From the NCBI GenBank assembly GCA_947165295.1, contig CAMUZU010000003.1, positions 1 to 64,000 of the forward strand: a stretch of 64,000 nucleotides of DNA, in the 5' to 3' direction. Within the stretch, counting starts at the first letter, position 1, and every line of letters starts with the position of its first letter. Below, piece by piece: positions 25,624-34,263 of the stretch. The notes beneath the pieces were generated by a model that did no database searches, was not told the DNA's origin, and saw nothing but the letters and a program-made list of their open reading frames with translations. A program made the position numbers and the translations under genes. This stretch comes from an uncultured Selenomonadales bacterium (lineage in GTDB: Bacteria > Bacillota > Negativicutes > Selenomonadales > Selenomonadaceae).

Positions 25624-25675
25624 GTCAACTGCGGTTTTCTTGTTCAACGAGCCTGTCGGCACCGTAGCGTTTGCG
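25624..25675. repeat. Copied 3' end of the acyl-CoA synthetase gene
   Basis: 52 bp with about 4 mismatches to 25811-25862, the last codons and stop of the neighbouring synthetase gene (antisense RKRYGADRLVEQENRS). The two direct copies bracket the hairpin element at 25682-25788. Confidence 0.85.
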
Positions 25676-25681
25676 TTGAAC

Positions 25682-25788
25682 GTTACTTTTCTTTTGGCGC
25701 AAAAGAAAAGTAACCAAAAGAAAACAGCCCGCAGGTGAAACATCCTGTTTCAACCGCGGGCGGCGGCCGTCATCCGTGACGGCCGGAT
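25682..25788 (+). repeat. Three-hairpin element, full copy
   Basis: Hairpin A GTTACTTTTCTTTTGGCG with its mirror arm (25682-25714), spacer CAAAAGAAAA, hairpin B with loop ACATCCTGT (25727-25761), hairpin C GGCCGTCATCCGTGACGGCC. Flanked by the 52-bp direct copies of the synthetase gene end. Together with the terminator this fills the 338-bp gap between pckA and the synthetase. Confidence 0.88.
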
Positions 25789-25811
25789 CTTCGCTTCAAT
25801 TGTCGCGGCTG

Positions 25812-27452
25812 TCAACTGCGATTTTCTTGTTCAACGAGCCTGTCCGCGCCGTAACGTTTGCGAAGAGCCGGCTTTTCGATTTTGCCCGTGGCATTACGAG
25901 GCACTTCGGCGAAGATGATTTTCTTCGGGCGTTTGTATCGCGGCAGGTCAAGGCAGAAGTTGTTGACTTCGTCCTCCGTGCAGGTGACGTCGGGCTTGAG
26001 TTCGATAATCGCGGCGGAAATTTCGCCGAGCCGTCTGTCGGGCAAGCCGATAACCGCAACGTCTTTAATCTTGTCGAACTTGTGCAGGAAGTCTTCAATT
26101 TGCACGGGATAAATATTTTCGCCGCCGCTGACGATGACATCTTTCTTGCGGTCGACGAGGAAATAAAAGCCGTCTTCGTCCTGTCGAGCCATGTCGCCTG
26201 TCAAAAGCCAGCCGTCCTTCGTCAAAACTTCGGCGGTCGCTTTCGGATCGTTGTAGTAGCACGTCATGACGCCGGGGCCTCTCACGCACAGTTCGCCGAC
26301 GTCGCCTTTTTGAACGGGTTGCCCTTGTTCGTCGATGATTTTGCATTCCCAACGATAACCGGGCACGCCAATTGCGCCGACTTTTTCGACGTTGTCAAGT
26401 CCGAGATGAACACAGCCGGGACCCGTCGATTCGCTCAAGCCGTAGTTCGTGTCGTAATCGTGATTCGGGAAGTATTTTTTCCAGCGACGAATCAAGCTTG
26501 GCGGAACCGGTTGCGCGCCGATATGCATCAATCGCCACTGGTCAAGCTTGTAATTTTCGAGTTTCAAGTCGCCGCGGTCAAGAGCGTCAACAATGTCCTG
26601 CGCCCACGGCACGAGTAACCAAACGATTGTGCACTGTTCCTTCGACACGGCGTCAAGAATAATTTCGGGCTTCGTGCCTTTGAGCAACACGGCTTTGGAA
26701 CCCGCGACGAGTGAGCCCATCCAGTGAAATTTCGCGCCCGTGTGATAAAGCGGCGGTATGCACAGGAAATTGTCTTGCCGACCCGTGCGGTGGTGTTTCT
26801 GCTCCATTTGCGCCGCCTGAGTCAAAGATCTGTGCTTGTGCAAAATTGCCTTCGGAAAGCCCGTCGTGCCCGACGAAAAATAAATCGCGCCGAAGTCGTC
26901 TTCGCTTATGCCGCCGACCATCGGCTTGATGCTTGAACAATCGTCAACCATGATGTGATAACTTTCCGCGAAACTTGGGCAGTTGTCGCCGACGTAAATC
27001 AACAGCCGACCTTTGCTGAGGCGTTCGGCATTGGTTTCGATTCGCCCGATAAATTCCGAGCCGAAAATAATCACGTCGACTTCGGCCAATTCCGCGCAGT
27101 AAAGAATTTCGGCGGCGTCGTAGCGGAAATTGAACGGCACGGCAATGGCACCGGCTTTGAGCACGCCAAAATAAATCGGCAACCACTCCAAACAGTTGTA
27201 CATGAGAATTGCAACTTTGTCACCGCGTTGAACTCCGCGTTGAATCAGCAAATTCGCGCAACGGTTCGCCTTTTCGTCGAAGACGCGCCAAGTAATTTCG
27301 CGACGATAGGGCGCAAACGAATTCGACTCAATCAGGCTGAATTCTTTCCAACTCATGCGGCGACCGTCGGCAACTGCGGGATTCAATTCGACAAGCGCGA
27401 CTTCGTCACCGTAAAGCGCGGCGTTTCGCTCCAAATATTCCATTACGGGCAT
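25812..27452 (-). CDS. AMP-forming acyl-CoA synthetase/ligase
   Basis: 546 residues of the ANL superfamily: P-loop YFSSGTTGFPKAILH (about 205), YGLSESTGPG, aspartate of LLTGDMARQDEDGF, hinge DRKKDVIVSGGENIYP and the catalytic lysine in RNATGKIEKP. It activates a carboxylic acid as acyl-AMP and passes it to CoA. The substrate cannot be set from the sequence; medium or long fatty acids or aromatic acids are usual. ATG 27452 follows GGAGCG. The stop lies within the duplicated 52-bp segment. Confidence 0.9.
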   Translation of the reverse strand: MPVMEYLERNAALYGDEVALVELNPAVADGRRMSWKEFSLIESNSFAPYRREITWRVFDEKANRCANLLIQRGVQRGDKVAILMYNCLEWLPIYFGVLKAGAIAVPFNFRYDAAEILYCAELAEVDVIIFGSEFIGRIETNAERLSKGRLLIYVGDNCPSFAESYHIMVDDCSSIKPMVGGISEDDFGAIYFSSGTTGFPKAILHKHRSLTQAAQMEQKHHRTGRQDNFLCIPPLYHTGAKFHWMGSLVAGSKAVLLKGTKPEIILDAVSKEQCTIVWLLVPWAQDIVDALDRGDLKLENYKLDQWRLMHIGAQPVPPSLIRRWKKYFPNHDYDTNYGLSESTGPGCVHLGLDNVEKVGAIGVPGYRWECKIIDEQGQPVQKGDVGELCVRGPGVMTCYYNDPKATAEVLTKDGWLLTGDMARQDEDGFYFLVDRKKDVIVSGGENIYPVQIEDFLHKFDKIKDVAVIGLPDRRLGEISAAIIELKPDVTCTEDEVNNFCLDLPRYKRPKKIIFAEVPRNATGKIEKPALRKRYGADRLVEQENRS

Positions 27453-27502
27453 TAAAATTCGCTCCTTTGCCCAAAAGTATCAAACGCGCATATTCTACAC
27501 CG

Positions 27503-28570
27503 TCACGGCAAAATTTCCAAACCTTTAAGCCACGCAAAAATATTTTTTCGCGCCGACGGGATGTCGCTCGAATAAATGTCTAACGGCGTGCAAACTTCAG
27601 CGCGTGTCAAAGTTTTGAGTGCGTCGATACTTTCGCCGAGACCGCCGCCGCCGTGCGTGACAATCGGGTAAATTTTCTTGCCCGACAAGTCACAACTCCG
27701 CAAAAAATTTTCGACGGGCTTTGGCAACGTGTGCCACCACAGCGGGTAAATCAAAACAATTTTGTCGAAGTCCGCGACGTTTGGCAAAGTTTTCAGCGCG
27801 GGAAGTTCGCCGCTTTCAAATTCATGTTTGGCAACTTGAACCGTCTGCGAATAATCGGCGGGATAAATTTTCTCCGTGCGCAACGCAAAAATTTCGCCGC
27901 CCGTGACGCTTTGGACAAGTTCGGCGATCATCTGCGTGTTGCCGACAAGTTCCGTGCCGTCAAGCATGAGCGACGCGCCCGACACGGCGTCAACCTGCGC
28001 GGGAAAGTTCGTGTTGCCGACGCGCCCGAAGTAGACAATTAAAATTTTGCCGTCGACTTCCAAACGTTCGCCGCGAAGAATTTCCGTGCGATTGACTTTG
28101 ACCGTGTGAAACCATCTGTCGACGTAAGGCAGTCCGAAAATCGCCGCGACCGCGAACACGAACGTTACCATTGCCGACGCGTAAAAAATTTTCCCGTGCA
28201 CGTAACGGCTCGCATGAATCAAAATGTGCACGAACAGCGCGACCGTCGAAAGGATTGCCGCCGTCAAGTGCAGTGACCGCCAGTTGATTTCCGCCGACGC
28301 GGGGACGAAGTCAGCCAAAGCCGCGCCCGTCACAGCCAACGTCACAACTCCGACCGCGAATAAAATTATCGTCGCGTGATTGATGATTCGTCGACGCGTG
28401 AACTTCCCGCGCAGAAAGTTTCGGTAAAAATTTCGATTGATGACGTTGTGCGCGACGACTCCGACGACGAAAATTATTCCCGCCGCCTCGTGCGCCGTCG
28501 CCGACATGAAATTACTTGCCAGCCCGATGAAAAACAAAATCAACAGCGCGATGTCCAAAGACTTCTTCAC
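27503..28570 (-). CDS. DUF4405 membrane domain fused to flavodoxin
   Basis: 355 residues. Residues 1-175 hold four to five membrane helices with paired histidines (THEAAG, VAHNVINR, LHLTAAILSTVALFVHILIH), the DUF4405 cytochrome b-like fold that could bind haem. After a short linker, residues 195-355 are a flavodoxin_4 domain (GKILIVYFGRVGNTN, PLWWHTLPKPVENFL, IYPIVTHGGGGLGES). This suggests electron flow between a membrane carrier and a flavin. GTG 28570 has GGGGTGA upstream; the longer open frame is disfavoured because it loses the N-terminal helix start. Confidence 0.8.
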   Translation of the reverse strand: MKKSLDIALLILFFIGLASNFMSATAHEAAGIIFVVGVVAHNVINRNFYRNFLRGKFTRRRIINHATIILFAVGVVTLAVTGAALADFVPASAEINWRSLHLTAAILSTVALFVHILIHASRYVHGKIFYASAMVTFVFAVAAIFGLPYVDRWFHTVKVNRTEILRGERLEVDGKILIVYFGRVGNTNFPAQVDAVSGASLMLDGTELVGNTQMIAELVQSVTGGEIFALRTEKIYPADYSQTVQVAKHEFESGELPALKTLPNVADFDKIVLIYPLWWHTLPKPVENFLRSCDLSGKKIYPIVTHGGGGLGESIDALKTLTRAEVCTPLDIYSSDIPSARKNIFAWLKGLEILP

Positions 28571-28595
28571 GTGAATCACCCCGTCGCAATGATAA

Positions 28596-28627
28596 CAAAA
28601 AAATCCTCCGCGCCTCAACGCGAAGGA
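28596..28627 (-). terminator. Intrinsic terminator after the flavin reductase gene
   Basis: On the minus strand TCCTTCGCG-TTGAGG-CGCGGAGGA then TTTTTTT. Confidence 0.85.
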
Positions 28628-28704
28628 AAAATTTTTCGTTGCAGAGACTTCGCCGCGTAACCCGCAAGGTAGCCGTATCGCCCGACGGTTGCGGCAAGAT
28701 CTCT

Positions 28705-29268
28705 TCAAAGACCGTTGTCCGCCGCGACAGCTTTGCCCAGTTCGTAAGCCTCGGCAAGTTCTTTGTGACCTTTGATGTCGCCGACCTTCATGACGCCGCC
28801 CGCCAACACGTGCCCGCGCTCCGTCCAGCCAAGATGTTTCATCAAGTTTTGGTAATAAGTCAACGCGTCGTCGAAGCCGTAACCTTCCGCCGCCATCAAA
28901 AGCACGGATTCTTTCTTCGGGTTCGCGTAATTCGGGTCACACTCGGCGACGGCGAACAACCTGTCAAAAGCCGTGCGCAGTTGCCCGCTGAAGTTCCAGT
29001 AATAAAGCGGCGTCGCAAGCACGACCAAATCCGCCGCCGTGTACGCGGGATAAATTTTGTCCATGTCGTCGCGCTGAACGCAGGGGTGTTCGGGATTTTT
29101 TCCGCCGCCGAAGCAACCTTTGCAACCGTGAATGTTCATCTTGTCGAGCAGGAAAATTTCGACGTCGCAACCGACCTCGCGTGCGCCGCGTGCGAATTCC
29201 TCAACCAAAGCCGACGTGTTGCCCTTCGCTCGCGGGCTGCCGTTCAGCACAACAATTTTTTTGCTCAT
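28705..29268 (-). CDS. NAD(P)H-dependent FMN reductase/flavodoxin-like protein
   Basis: 187 residues: VLNGSPRAKGNTSALVEEF is the FMN phosphate loop, CKGCFGG a cysteine pair of the iron-sulfur flavoprotein type, and TPLYYWNFSGQLRTAFDR the second flavin contact. Likely reduces flavins, quinones or metals. It is divergent from the HxlR regulator at 29365, the usual layout for an HxlR-controlled redox enzyme. ATG 29268 follows GGGAGG. Confidence 0.88.
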   Translation of the reverse strand: MSKKIVVLNGSPRAKGNTSALVEEFARGAREVGCDVEIFLLDKMNIHGCKGCFGGGKNPEHPCVQRDDMDKIYPAYTAADLVVLATPLYYWNFSGQLRTAFDRLFAVAECDPNYANPKKESVLLMAAEGYGFDDALTYYQNLMKHLGWTERGHVLAGGVMKVGDIKGHKELAEAYELGKAVAADNGL

Positions 29269-29324
29269 GTTAAAGCCTCCCAATTTGAATTTGCGCTTCG
29301 TGATATAATAACAGAAAAAATTTT

Positions 29325-29343
29325 GTTGACCAGTACGCACAAC
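29325..29343. promoter_or_regulatory. Candidate HxlR operator
   Basis: GTTGACCAGTACGCACAAC, an imperfect palindrome with GTTG/CAAC ends, in the 96-bp gap between the divergent reductase and HxlR genes. It overlaps a TTGACC that could be a -35 box for the regulator. Confidence 0.35.
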
Positions 29344-29364
29344 TTTGTTAGAGGAGCGAATCAA

Positions 29365-29712
29365 ATGGATCGTTGCATCGGCAATGAAAGTTTCAACGAC
29401 ACGGGCTTGGCTTACGCGCTCAAACTCGTCAAGGGCAAGTACAAAGCGCAAGTCCTGTACGCGCTTATGGAATTCGGCACCGTGCGTTTCGGCGAAATGA
29501 AACGTTATCTCGGCGACGAAGTTTCTTACCGCATGTTGGCAAGCACGCTCAAAGAACTTGCGGCCGACGACCTGATAATCCGCACGCAGTACGACGAAAA
29601 TCCGCCGAAAGTCGAATACTCGTTGACGGCTCGCGGCAAGTCGCTGATTCCGCTTTTGGACGGGCTGTGCGCTTGGGGCGACGCGAACAAACCTTCGGAG
29701 GTGGAGTCATGA
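29365..29712 (+). CDS. HxlR-family transcriptional regulator
   Basis: 115 residues with the HxlR winged helix: ALKLVKGKYKAQVLYALMEF, VRFGEMKRYLGDEVSYRMLA, LKELAADDLIIR and VEYSLTARGKSLIPLLDGL. Family members sense redox or aldehyde stress. ATG 29365 follows GAGGAG. Divergent from the flavin reductase, the likely target. Its stop overlaps the start of the exonuclease gene (ATGA). Confidence 0.88.
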   Translation: MDRCIGNESFNDTGLAYALKLVKGKYKAQVLYALMEFGTVRFGEMKRYLGDEVSYRMLASTLKELAADDLIIRTQYDENPPKVEYSLTARGKSLIPLLDGLCAWGDANKPSEVES

Positions 29713-30545
29713 ATTTCTTTTCGACCGAAAAAATTTTCCTGCACGCGACGGAAGATCAACTCAAACGTCAACAAAGCGCGAAGTCTTTGCAACTTGATTC
29801 GATTGACCGCGACGCACGCACGGGCAAAATCAAAACTTACGACGTTTCGCTTGACGGCTGTACGTGTATGGACTTCACGCGGCGACACAAACCTTGCAAG
29901 CACATGTATCGTTTGGCGACGGAGCTGGGAGTTTTCCCCGTCGACGCGCCGAAAAAAATTCAAGTGCCCGTGCCCGATTATCAATCGTCGTCGAATGCGC
30001 CCGTGCCGAAAAATTTCGTCGTGATTGACTTCGAGACCGCCAACGATTTCTTCGATTCGGTTTGTCAAATGGGCATTGCCGTCGTCGAAAACAATTCTGT
30101 GACCGCGACGGAAAGTTTTTTGATTCGCCCGCCGTACGAAGACTTCACGAACAGCGCGATTCACGGGATAACTTTTGCCGACGTGAAGGACGCTCCGACT
30201 TTTGCCGAACTGTGGCGGCGTGTGAAAAGTTTCGTCGACGGGCGGACGATTGCCGCGTACAATTTATTTTTCGACTGGACTTGTTTGACCGCGACGCTCG
30301 ACCGCTGTGAAATTCCGCGCCCGAAGTTTGAAGCCTTCGACGTGTTGGCGAATGTTCGTGCCTGCCGCAACCGTGACGGCGAATTGTCGACGTTGACCAA
30401 CTGTAAGCTCATCACCGTCGCAAAAAAATTGGGGCTCGCTCACGACGCACACGACGCCGCAAGCGATGCCCTCGTCACCGCGCAGATTCAAATTTACATG
30501 TCGGAAACTTTCCCCGACGAACAAACGACCGTTTACGTGACTTGA
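29709..30545 (+). CDS. SWIM zinc finger fused to DnaQ-like 3'-5' exonuclease
   Basis: 278 residues. N-terminal SWIM finger: CTCMDFTRRHKPCKHMYRL (CxC...CxH, about 50-68). Then a DEDDh exonuclease from about residue 98: VVIDFETA, AIHGITFADV, AAYNLFFDWT and AHDAHDAASDALV. It should degrade single-strand DNA or RNA ends, with the SWIM finger giving target choice. Translationally coupled to the HxlR gene. A full hairpin element follows. The pairing SWIM-DnaQ is not one I can match to a named system. Confidence 0.85.
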   Translation: MNFFSTEKIFLHATEDQLKRQQSAKSLQLDSIDRDARTGKIKTYDVSLDGCTCMDFTRRHKPCKHMYRLATELGVFPVDAPKKIQVPVPDYQSSSNAPVPKNFVVIDFETANDFFDSVCQMGIAVVENNSVTATESFLIRPPYEDFTNSAIHGITFADVKDAPTFAELWRRVKSFVDGRTIAAYNLFFDWTCLTATLDRCEIPRPKFEAFDVLANVRACRNRDGELSTLTNCKLITVAKKLGLAHDAHDAASDALVTAQIQIYMSETFPDEQTTVYVT

Positions 30546-30564
30546 CACCCGCGACGGTCAATCA

Positions 30565-30667
30565 GGCCGCACAGGACGTGCGGCCGCCCGACGTACGACG
30601 CGTGACGCGGAGTCCGTCGGGCTGTTTTCTTTTGGTTACTTTTCTTTTGCGCCAAAAGAAAAGTAAC
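30565..30667 (-). repeat. Three-hairpin element, full copy
   Basis: On the minus strand it starts 2 nt after the rsgA stop: hairpin A (30635-30667), spacer CAAAAGAAAA, hairpin B with GCCCGACG/CGTCGGGC stem, hairpin C GGCCGCAC/GTGCGGCC. Stem bases differ from other copies but stay paired. Confidence 0.85.
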
Positions 30668-30669
30668 GT

Positions 30670-31536
30670 TCAGCTCACTTCGGCAAGCAACGTCAAATAA
30701 TAATCGTAACGTTCGCGCAGGATGTCGCCGCGCTCGACCGCCGCTTTAACGCCGCAATCGGGTTCGTGGCTGTGACTGCAACCGTTGATGAACTTGCACG
30801 CCGACGCGAAAGTTGTAAACTCCTTGAAACAGTGCCACAGATTTTTTTTGTCGATGCCGGCTTCGGTCAAGTCAACCGCGCTGAAACCGGGCGTGTCGAC
30901 AAGAAATCCGCCGCCGAATTCAAGCAACTCCGCGACGCGTGTGGTGTGCTTGCCGCGAAGAATTTTTTCGCTGACCTTGCCGACCTTGAGCTTGAGACGT
31001 TTGTCGACGGCGTTTAAAAGTGACGACTTGCCGACGCCGCTTGCCCCCGCGAAGACAGTTACACCCGTTGACAGAAGTTGCCGCAGTTCGTCGAGACCTT
31101 CGCCCGTCAAAGCCGACACGCGCAGAATTTTGTACAGCGGCTCGTACTCCGACAAAAAGTTTTCCGACGGCGCAAGATCGATTTTGTTCACGCAGATGAT
31201 TATTTCGCCGACGGCTGACTTTTCCGCCAGCGCGATAAATCGATTCAACAGCAGCGGGTGAAGTTTCGGTTCGTCGACGGCGAAGGTCAAAATCACGCGG
31301 TCAACATTGGCAATCGACGGGCGAATCAAAACATTGCGGCGCGACTGAACGGATTCAATCACGCCGCTTTTGTCTTTGAGCCGCGACACTTCGACGAAAT
31401 CGCCGACGTAAACCGCCGAGCCGATTTTTTTGTCACGTTTGAGAAGTCCGCGCAGTTTGCACGGAAGAATTTCGCCGCCGACGTTGACGAAGAAAAAGCT
31501 GTTGTAAAATTTGATGACGCGTCCGACTTCGCTCAT
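30670..31536 (-). CDS. rsgA: Ribosome small-subunit GTPase RsgA
   Basis: Circularly permuted GTPase that checks 30S assembly: OB fold (1-70), G4 VNKIDLAP before G1 GASGVGKSSLLNAV, G3 DTPGFSAVDL, and a C-terminal zinc site (SACKFINGCSHSHEPDCGV). 288 residues is normal. ATG 31536 lies 1 nt beyond the prkC stop and has AAAGGA upstream. prpC-prkC-rsgA is a conserved Bacillota cluster. Confidence 0.96.
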   Translation of the reverse strand: MSEVGRVIKFYNSFFFVNVGGEILPCKLRGLLKRDKKIGSAVYVGDFVEVSRLKDKSGVIESVQSRRNVLIRPSIANVDRVILTFAVDEPKLHPLLLNRFIALAEKSAVGEIIICVNKIDLAPSENFLSEYEPLYKILRVSALTGEGLDELRQLLSTGVTVFAGASGVGKSSLLNAVDKRLKLKVGKVSEKILRGKHTTRVAELLEFGGGFLVDTPGFSAVDLTEAGIDKKNLWHCFKEFTTFASACKFINGCSHSHEPDCGVKAAVERGDILRERYDYYLTLLAEVS

Positions 31537-31537
31537 G

Positions 31538-33385
31538 TCAACGTTCCTTTTGCCGGTCACCTTCGCGGTCGGGCACGTCCACGGGAATTTCGGGGAACTC
31601 ACTTTGCGCGGGTTGCGTTTCGGTTGACTGCCGCTGCGGTTCGGGTTCATGTTCGTGAACGGGTTCGGTTTGCGGTTCGGGCTTTGGTTCCGCACGTTTG
31701 GCAACGACAAGGTCAACGCTTGAGCCGAGTTCGACTTCCGCGTCGGGCGACGGATACTGCGCGATAATCGTACCTTCCGCCTGCGTGGACTCCTGCGACG
31801 TGACGGAGCCGACGTAAAGCCCGCGTCCTTCAATGCCGTCGCGTGCCACGTCGAGACTTGCGTTTTCGACGTTCGGGACGCGTGTGACTTTCTGCGTGAC
31901 TTCGACGGTTTCAACTTTGGGTTCGCCGCGAGAAACGACGAGGTCAATCACTTGCCCGCGATTAATCTTCGTGCCCATTGTCGGATCGTGCGAAAGGACT
32001 GTGCCTGGTTCGGCGGACGAATCTTTTTCGTACACGGAGCCGAGGTTCAAGCCGAGCTTTTGAATTCGTTCGGTCGCGGCGGATTTGGTCAAGCCGGCAA
32101 GGTCGGGCATGTCAATCGCTTCGCCGCCCTTGCTGACGTAAATCGTGACGAGCCTGTCGCTCTTGACGGTCTTGCCGACGTCGGGGTCCTGCGACACGAC
32201 TTGCCCGGCGGGAACGTTGGCGTCGTAAGTTTCGGCGACGTTGACGCGGAGCTTGCCGTCCTCCAAAATCTGTCGGGCAAGCGCAAGTTGTTTGCCTTTA
32301 ACGTCGGGCACGGTCACGGTCTCTTCAGAATTCCAAACTTTGCCGACGGCAGCGAAAATACCGACACCGAATCCCATCATCAAAACGAAAACCATCGACA
32401 CCATAAAAATTTTCGACTTGTAAAACGGGCGCGACTCCGTTTCGGTTTGCGGCGAATTTTCTTCGGGTTGAGCTTGCGTGCCCAAACCTTGACGAACGGC
32501 ACGTCGCGAAGGCAGTTCAGTTCGCGGCAAAACTTTCGTGGCGTCGGGGTCATTTTTGTTTGACACGCTTAAAGCCGCCTCGACGTTTGAAAGTTCCTGC
32601 ACGAGTTCAAAACTTGACGGGCGAATTTCGGGACTTTTGCTCATCGTTCGACAAACAATCGCTTCAAGCATCGGCGGAATTTGCGGGCGATAACGGCTGG
32701 GCGAAATCGGTTCTTCCTCGACGTGCTTCATTGCGATTTGAACGGGATTGTCGCCCGTGAACGGCAGGCGATTGGTCAACATTTCGTACAGCACCACGCC
32801 GAGCGAATACACGTCGGACTTGGGAGTTATCGCGCCGCCGCGTGCCTGTTCGGGCGAAAAGTAATGCACCGAGCCGATAACGCTTCCGCCGTAAGTCAAC
32901 GTCGATTCGGTCACCGCACGAGCAATGCCGAAGTCGGTAATCTTCGCGTGCCCGTCGTCGGTCATCAAAACGTTGTGCGGCTTAATGTCGCAGTGAACGA
33001 TGTTGTTTGCGTGCGCGTGCGTCAAACCCTGCGCAATGTCTTTGGCAATGGCGACGGCGGTCAACAGGTCAAGCGGCCCTTCGTCCTGGATTTTCTTTTT
33101 GAGCGTGGCGCCTTGCACGTACTCCATAACAATGTAATGGTCGTTGCCCGCGACACCGACGTCGAAAATGCTGACGATGTTCGGGTGACTTAAACGAGCC
33201 GCCGACTTTGCTTCGCGGTGAAAGCGTTCGATAAATTCCACGTCCGAGCGATAAGCTTCGTGCAGAATTTTTATTGCGACAGGACGAGCCAAAAGCCTGT
33301 CGTGCGCTTTGTAGACTTCGGCCATGCCGCCTGAGCCGATTTTTTCTTCGAGTTCGTAACGCCCGCTCAAGACTCGTTGAATCAT
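31538..33385 (-). CDS. prkC: PASTA-domain Ser/Thr protein kinase PrkC/StkP
   Basis: 615 residues: cytoplasmic kinase (GSGGMAEVYKAHD, VAIKIL, HCDIKPHNVLM, DFGIARAV), a membrane helix at about 325-350, three PASTA modules outside (about 355-555) and a Glu/Pro/Gln-rich tail. It senses peptidoglycan fragments and controls wall synthesis and growth. The upstream prpC is its phosphatase. The acidic C-terminal tail (about 60 residues) is longer than usual. Confidence 0.96.
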   Translation of the reverse strand: MIQRVLSGRYELEEKIGSGGMAEVYKAHDRLLARPVAIKILHEAYRSDVEFIERFHREAKSAARLSHPNIVSIFDVGVAGNDHYIVMEYVQGATLKKKIQDEGPLDLLTAVAIAKDIAQGLTHAHANNIVHCDIKPHNVLMTDDGHAKITDFGIARAVTESTLTYGGSVIGSVHYFSPEQARGGAITPKSDVYSLGVVLYEMLTNRLPFTGDNPVQIAMKHVEEEPISPSRYRPQIPPMLEAIVCRTMSKSPEIRPSSFELVQELSNVEAALSVSNKNDPDATKVLPRTELPSRRAVRQGLGTQAQPEENSPQTETESRPFYKSKIFMVSMVFVLMMGFGVGIFAAVGKVWNSEETVTVPDVKGKQLALARQILEDGKLRVNVAETYDANVPAGQVVSQDPDVGKTVKSDRLVTIYVSKGGEAIDMPDLAGLTKSAATERIQKLGLNLGSVYEKDSSAEPGTVLSHDPTMGTKINRGQVIDLVVSRGEPKVETVEVTQKVTRVPNVENASLDVARDGIEGRGLYVGSVTSQESTQAEGTIIAQYPSPDAEVELGSSVDLVVAKRAEPKPEPQTEPVHEHEPEPQRQSTETQPAQSEFPEIPVDVPDREGDRQKER

Positions 33386-33409
33386 GATTCTCGCCCCTCC
33401 TTCGCGAAA

Positions 33410-34111
33410 TTAGTCAATGCCGACGACGATAACGGAAACATTGTCTTTGCCGCCGCCGTCAAGCGCAGCGTCAATCAACGCGTCGGCGGGACTTTCGGAC
33501 GTCTGCAAAATGTGCGCAATTGTCGCGTCGTCAACCATGTTGGTCAAGCCGTCCGTGCACAACAAAAAAACGTCGTTCAAGCGCACGGGGAAACTTGCCG
33601 CGTCGATTTGTACTTCGGGCATTGCGCCGACCGCCTGCGTCAAAACATTTTTCATCGGGTGAACGCGGGCTTCTTCTTCGGTGAGTTCGCCGCGCCGCAC
33701 GAGACTTTCAACGTACGAATGATCTTCGGTTATCTGTTTGATAATGCCGTCGCGCAGGAGATACAGCCGACTGTCGCCCACGTGCGCGAAATAAGCTTTG
33801 TCGCCGTCAACGTAAAGAATCGTCGCCGTCGTGCCCATGCCGCGATAATCTTCGTTTTGTCGGGACAGGTTCCAGATGTCACCGTTGGCGCGGGCGATTG
33901 CTTCGGACAAAGTTGTTTCATCCCACGGCGCGAGCGCATTCGTCAAAAAATTTTTCACGGCGTCGACGAGCATTGAACTGGCAACTTCGCCCGCCGAGGC
34001 ACCGCCCATGCCGTCGGCAACAACAAAAGTTTCAGGTTCTATGACAATCAGCGAGTCTTCGTTGTTGCGTCGAACTTTACCGACGTGCGTCGCTTGAAAT
34101 ACCTTCGACAA
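33410..34111 (-). CDS. prpC: PP2C-type protein phosphatase PrpC/Stp
   Basis: Reverses PrkC phosphorylation. 233 residues with PP2C metal motifs: RRNNEDSLIV, VADGMGGASAGEVAS, HVGDSRLYLLRD, LCTDGLTNMVDD and GGKDNVSVIVV. TTG 34111 has GAGGTGA upstream and begins SKVFQATHVGKVR as the family does. Confidence 0.95.
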   Translation of the reverse strand: MSKVFQATHVGKVRRNNEDSLIVIEPETFVVADGMGGASAGEVASSMLVDAVKNFLTNALAPWDETTLSEAIARANGDIWNLSRQNEDYRGMGTTATILYVDGDKAYFAHVGDSRLYLLRDGIIKQITEDHSYVESLVRRGELTEEEARVHPMKNVLTQAVGAMPEVQIDAASFPVRLNDVFLLCTDGLTNMVDDATIAHILQTSESPADALIDAALDGGGKDNVSVIVVGID

Positions 34112-34154
34112 GATTTGTCACCTCTTCATGAAACTGCCGCATAAACTTTGGCTG

Positions 34155-34183
34155 ATTGTAACAAAACATTATTTTCCAGTCAA
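34155..34183 (-). promoter_or_regulatory. Promoter for prpC-prkC-rsgA
   Basis: On the minus strand TTGACT, 17-bp spacer, TACAAT, 44 bp before the prpC start. Confidence 0.85.
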
Positions 34184-34204
34184 TATTCATGTTCGCGGCC
34201 GCAA

Positions 34205-34241
34205 CAAAAAATCCCCGTTCAAACGAGCGGGGAAATTTTTT
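34205..34241 (-). terminator. Bidirectional terminator after the TadG-like gene
   Basis: CCCCGTTC-AAAC-GAGCGGGG with an A run before and a T run after, so it can work on both strands; it ends the minus-strand TadG-like transcript. Confidence 0.88.
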
Positions 34242-34263
34242 CGTGTGAGGCGTCCGACAAACT

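Noticed and set aside
25682..25714. Hairpin A as an intrinsic terminator
   Set aside because: The stem is strong but is followed by CAAAAGAAAA, not a T run, in the orientation of the element; copies occur in both orientations relative to genes.
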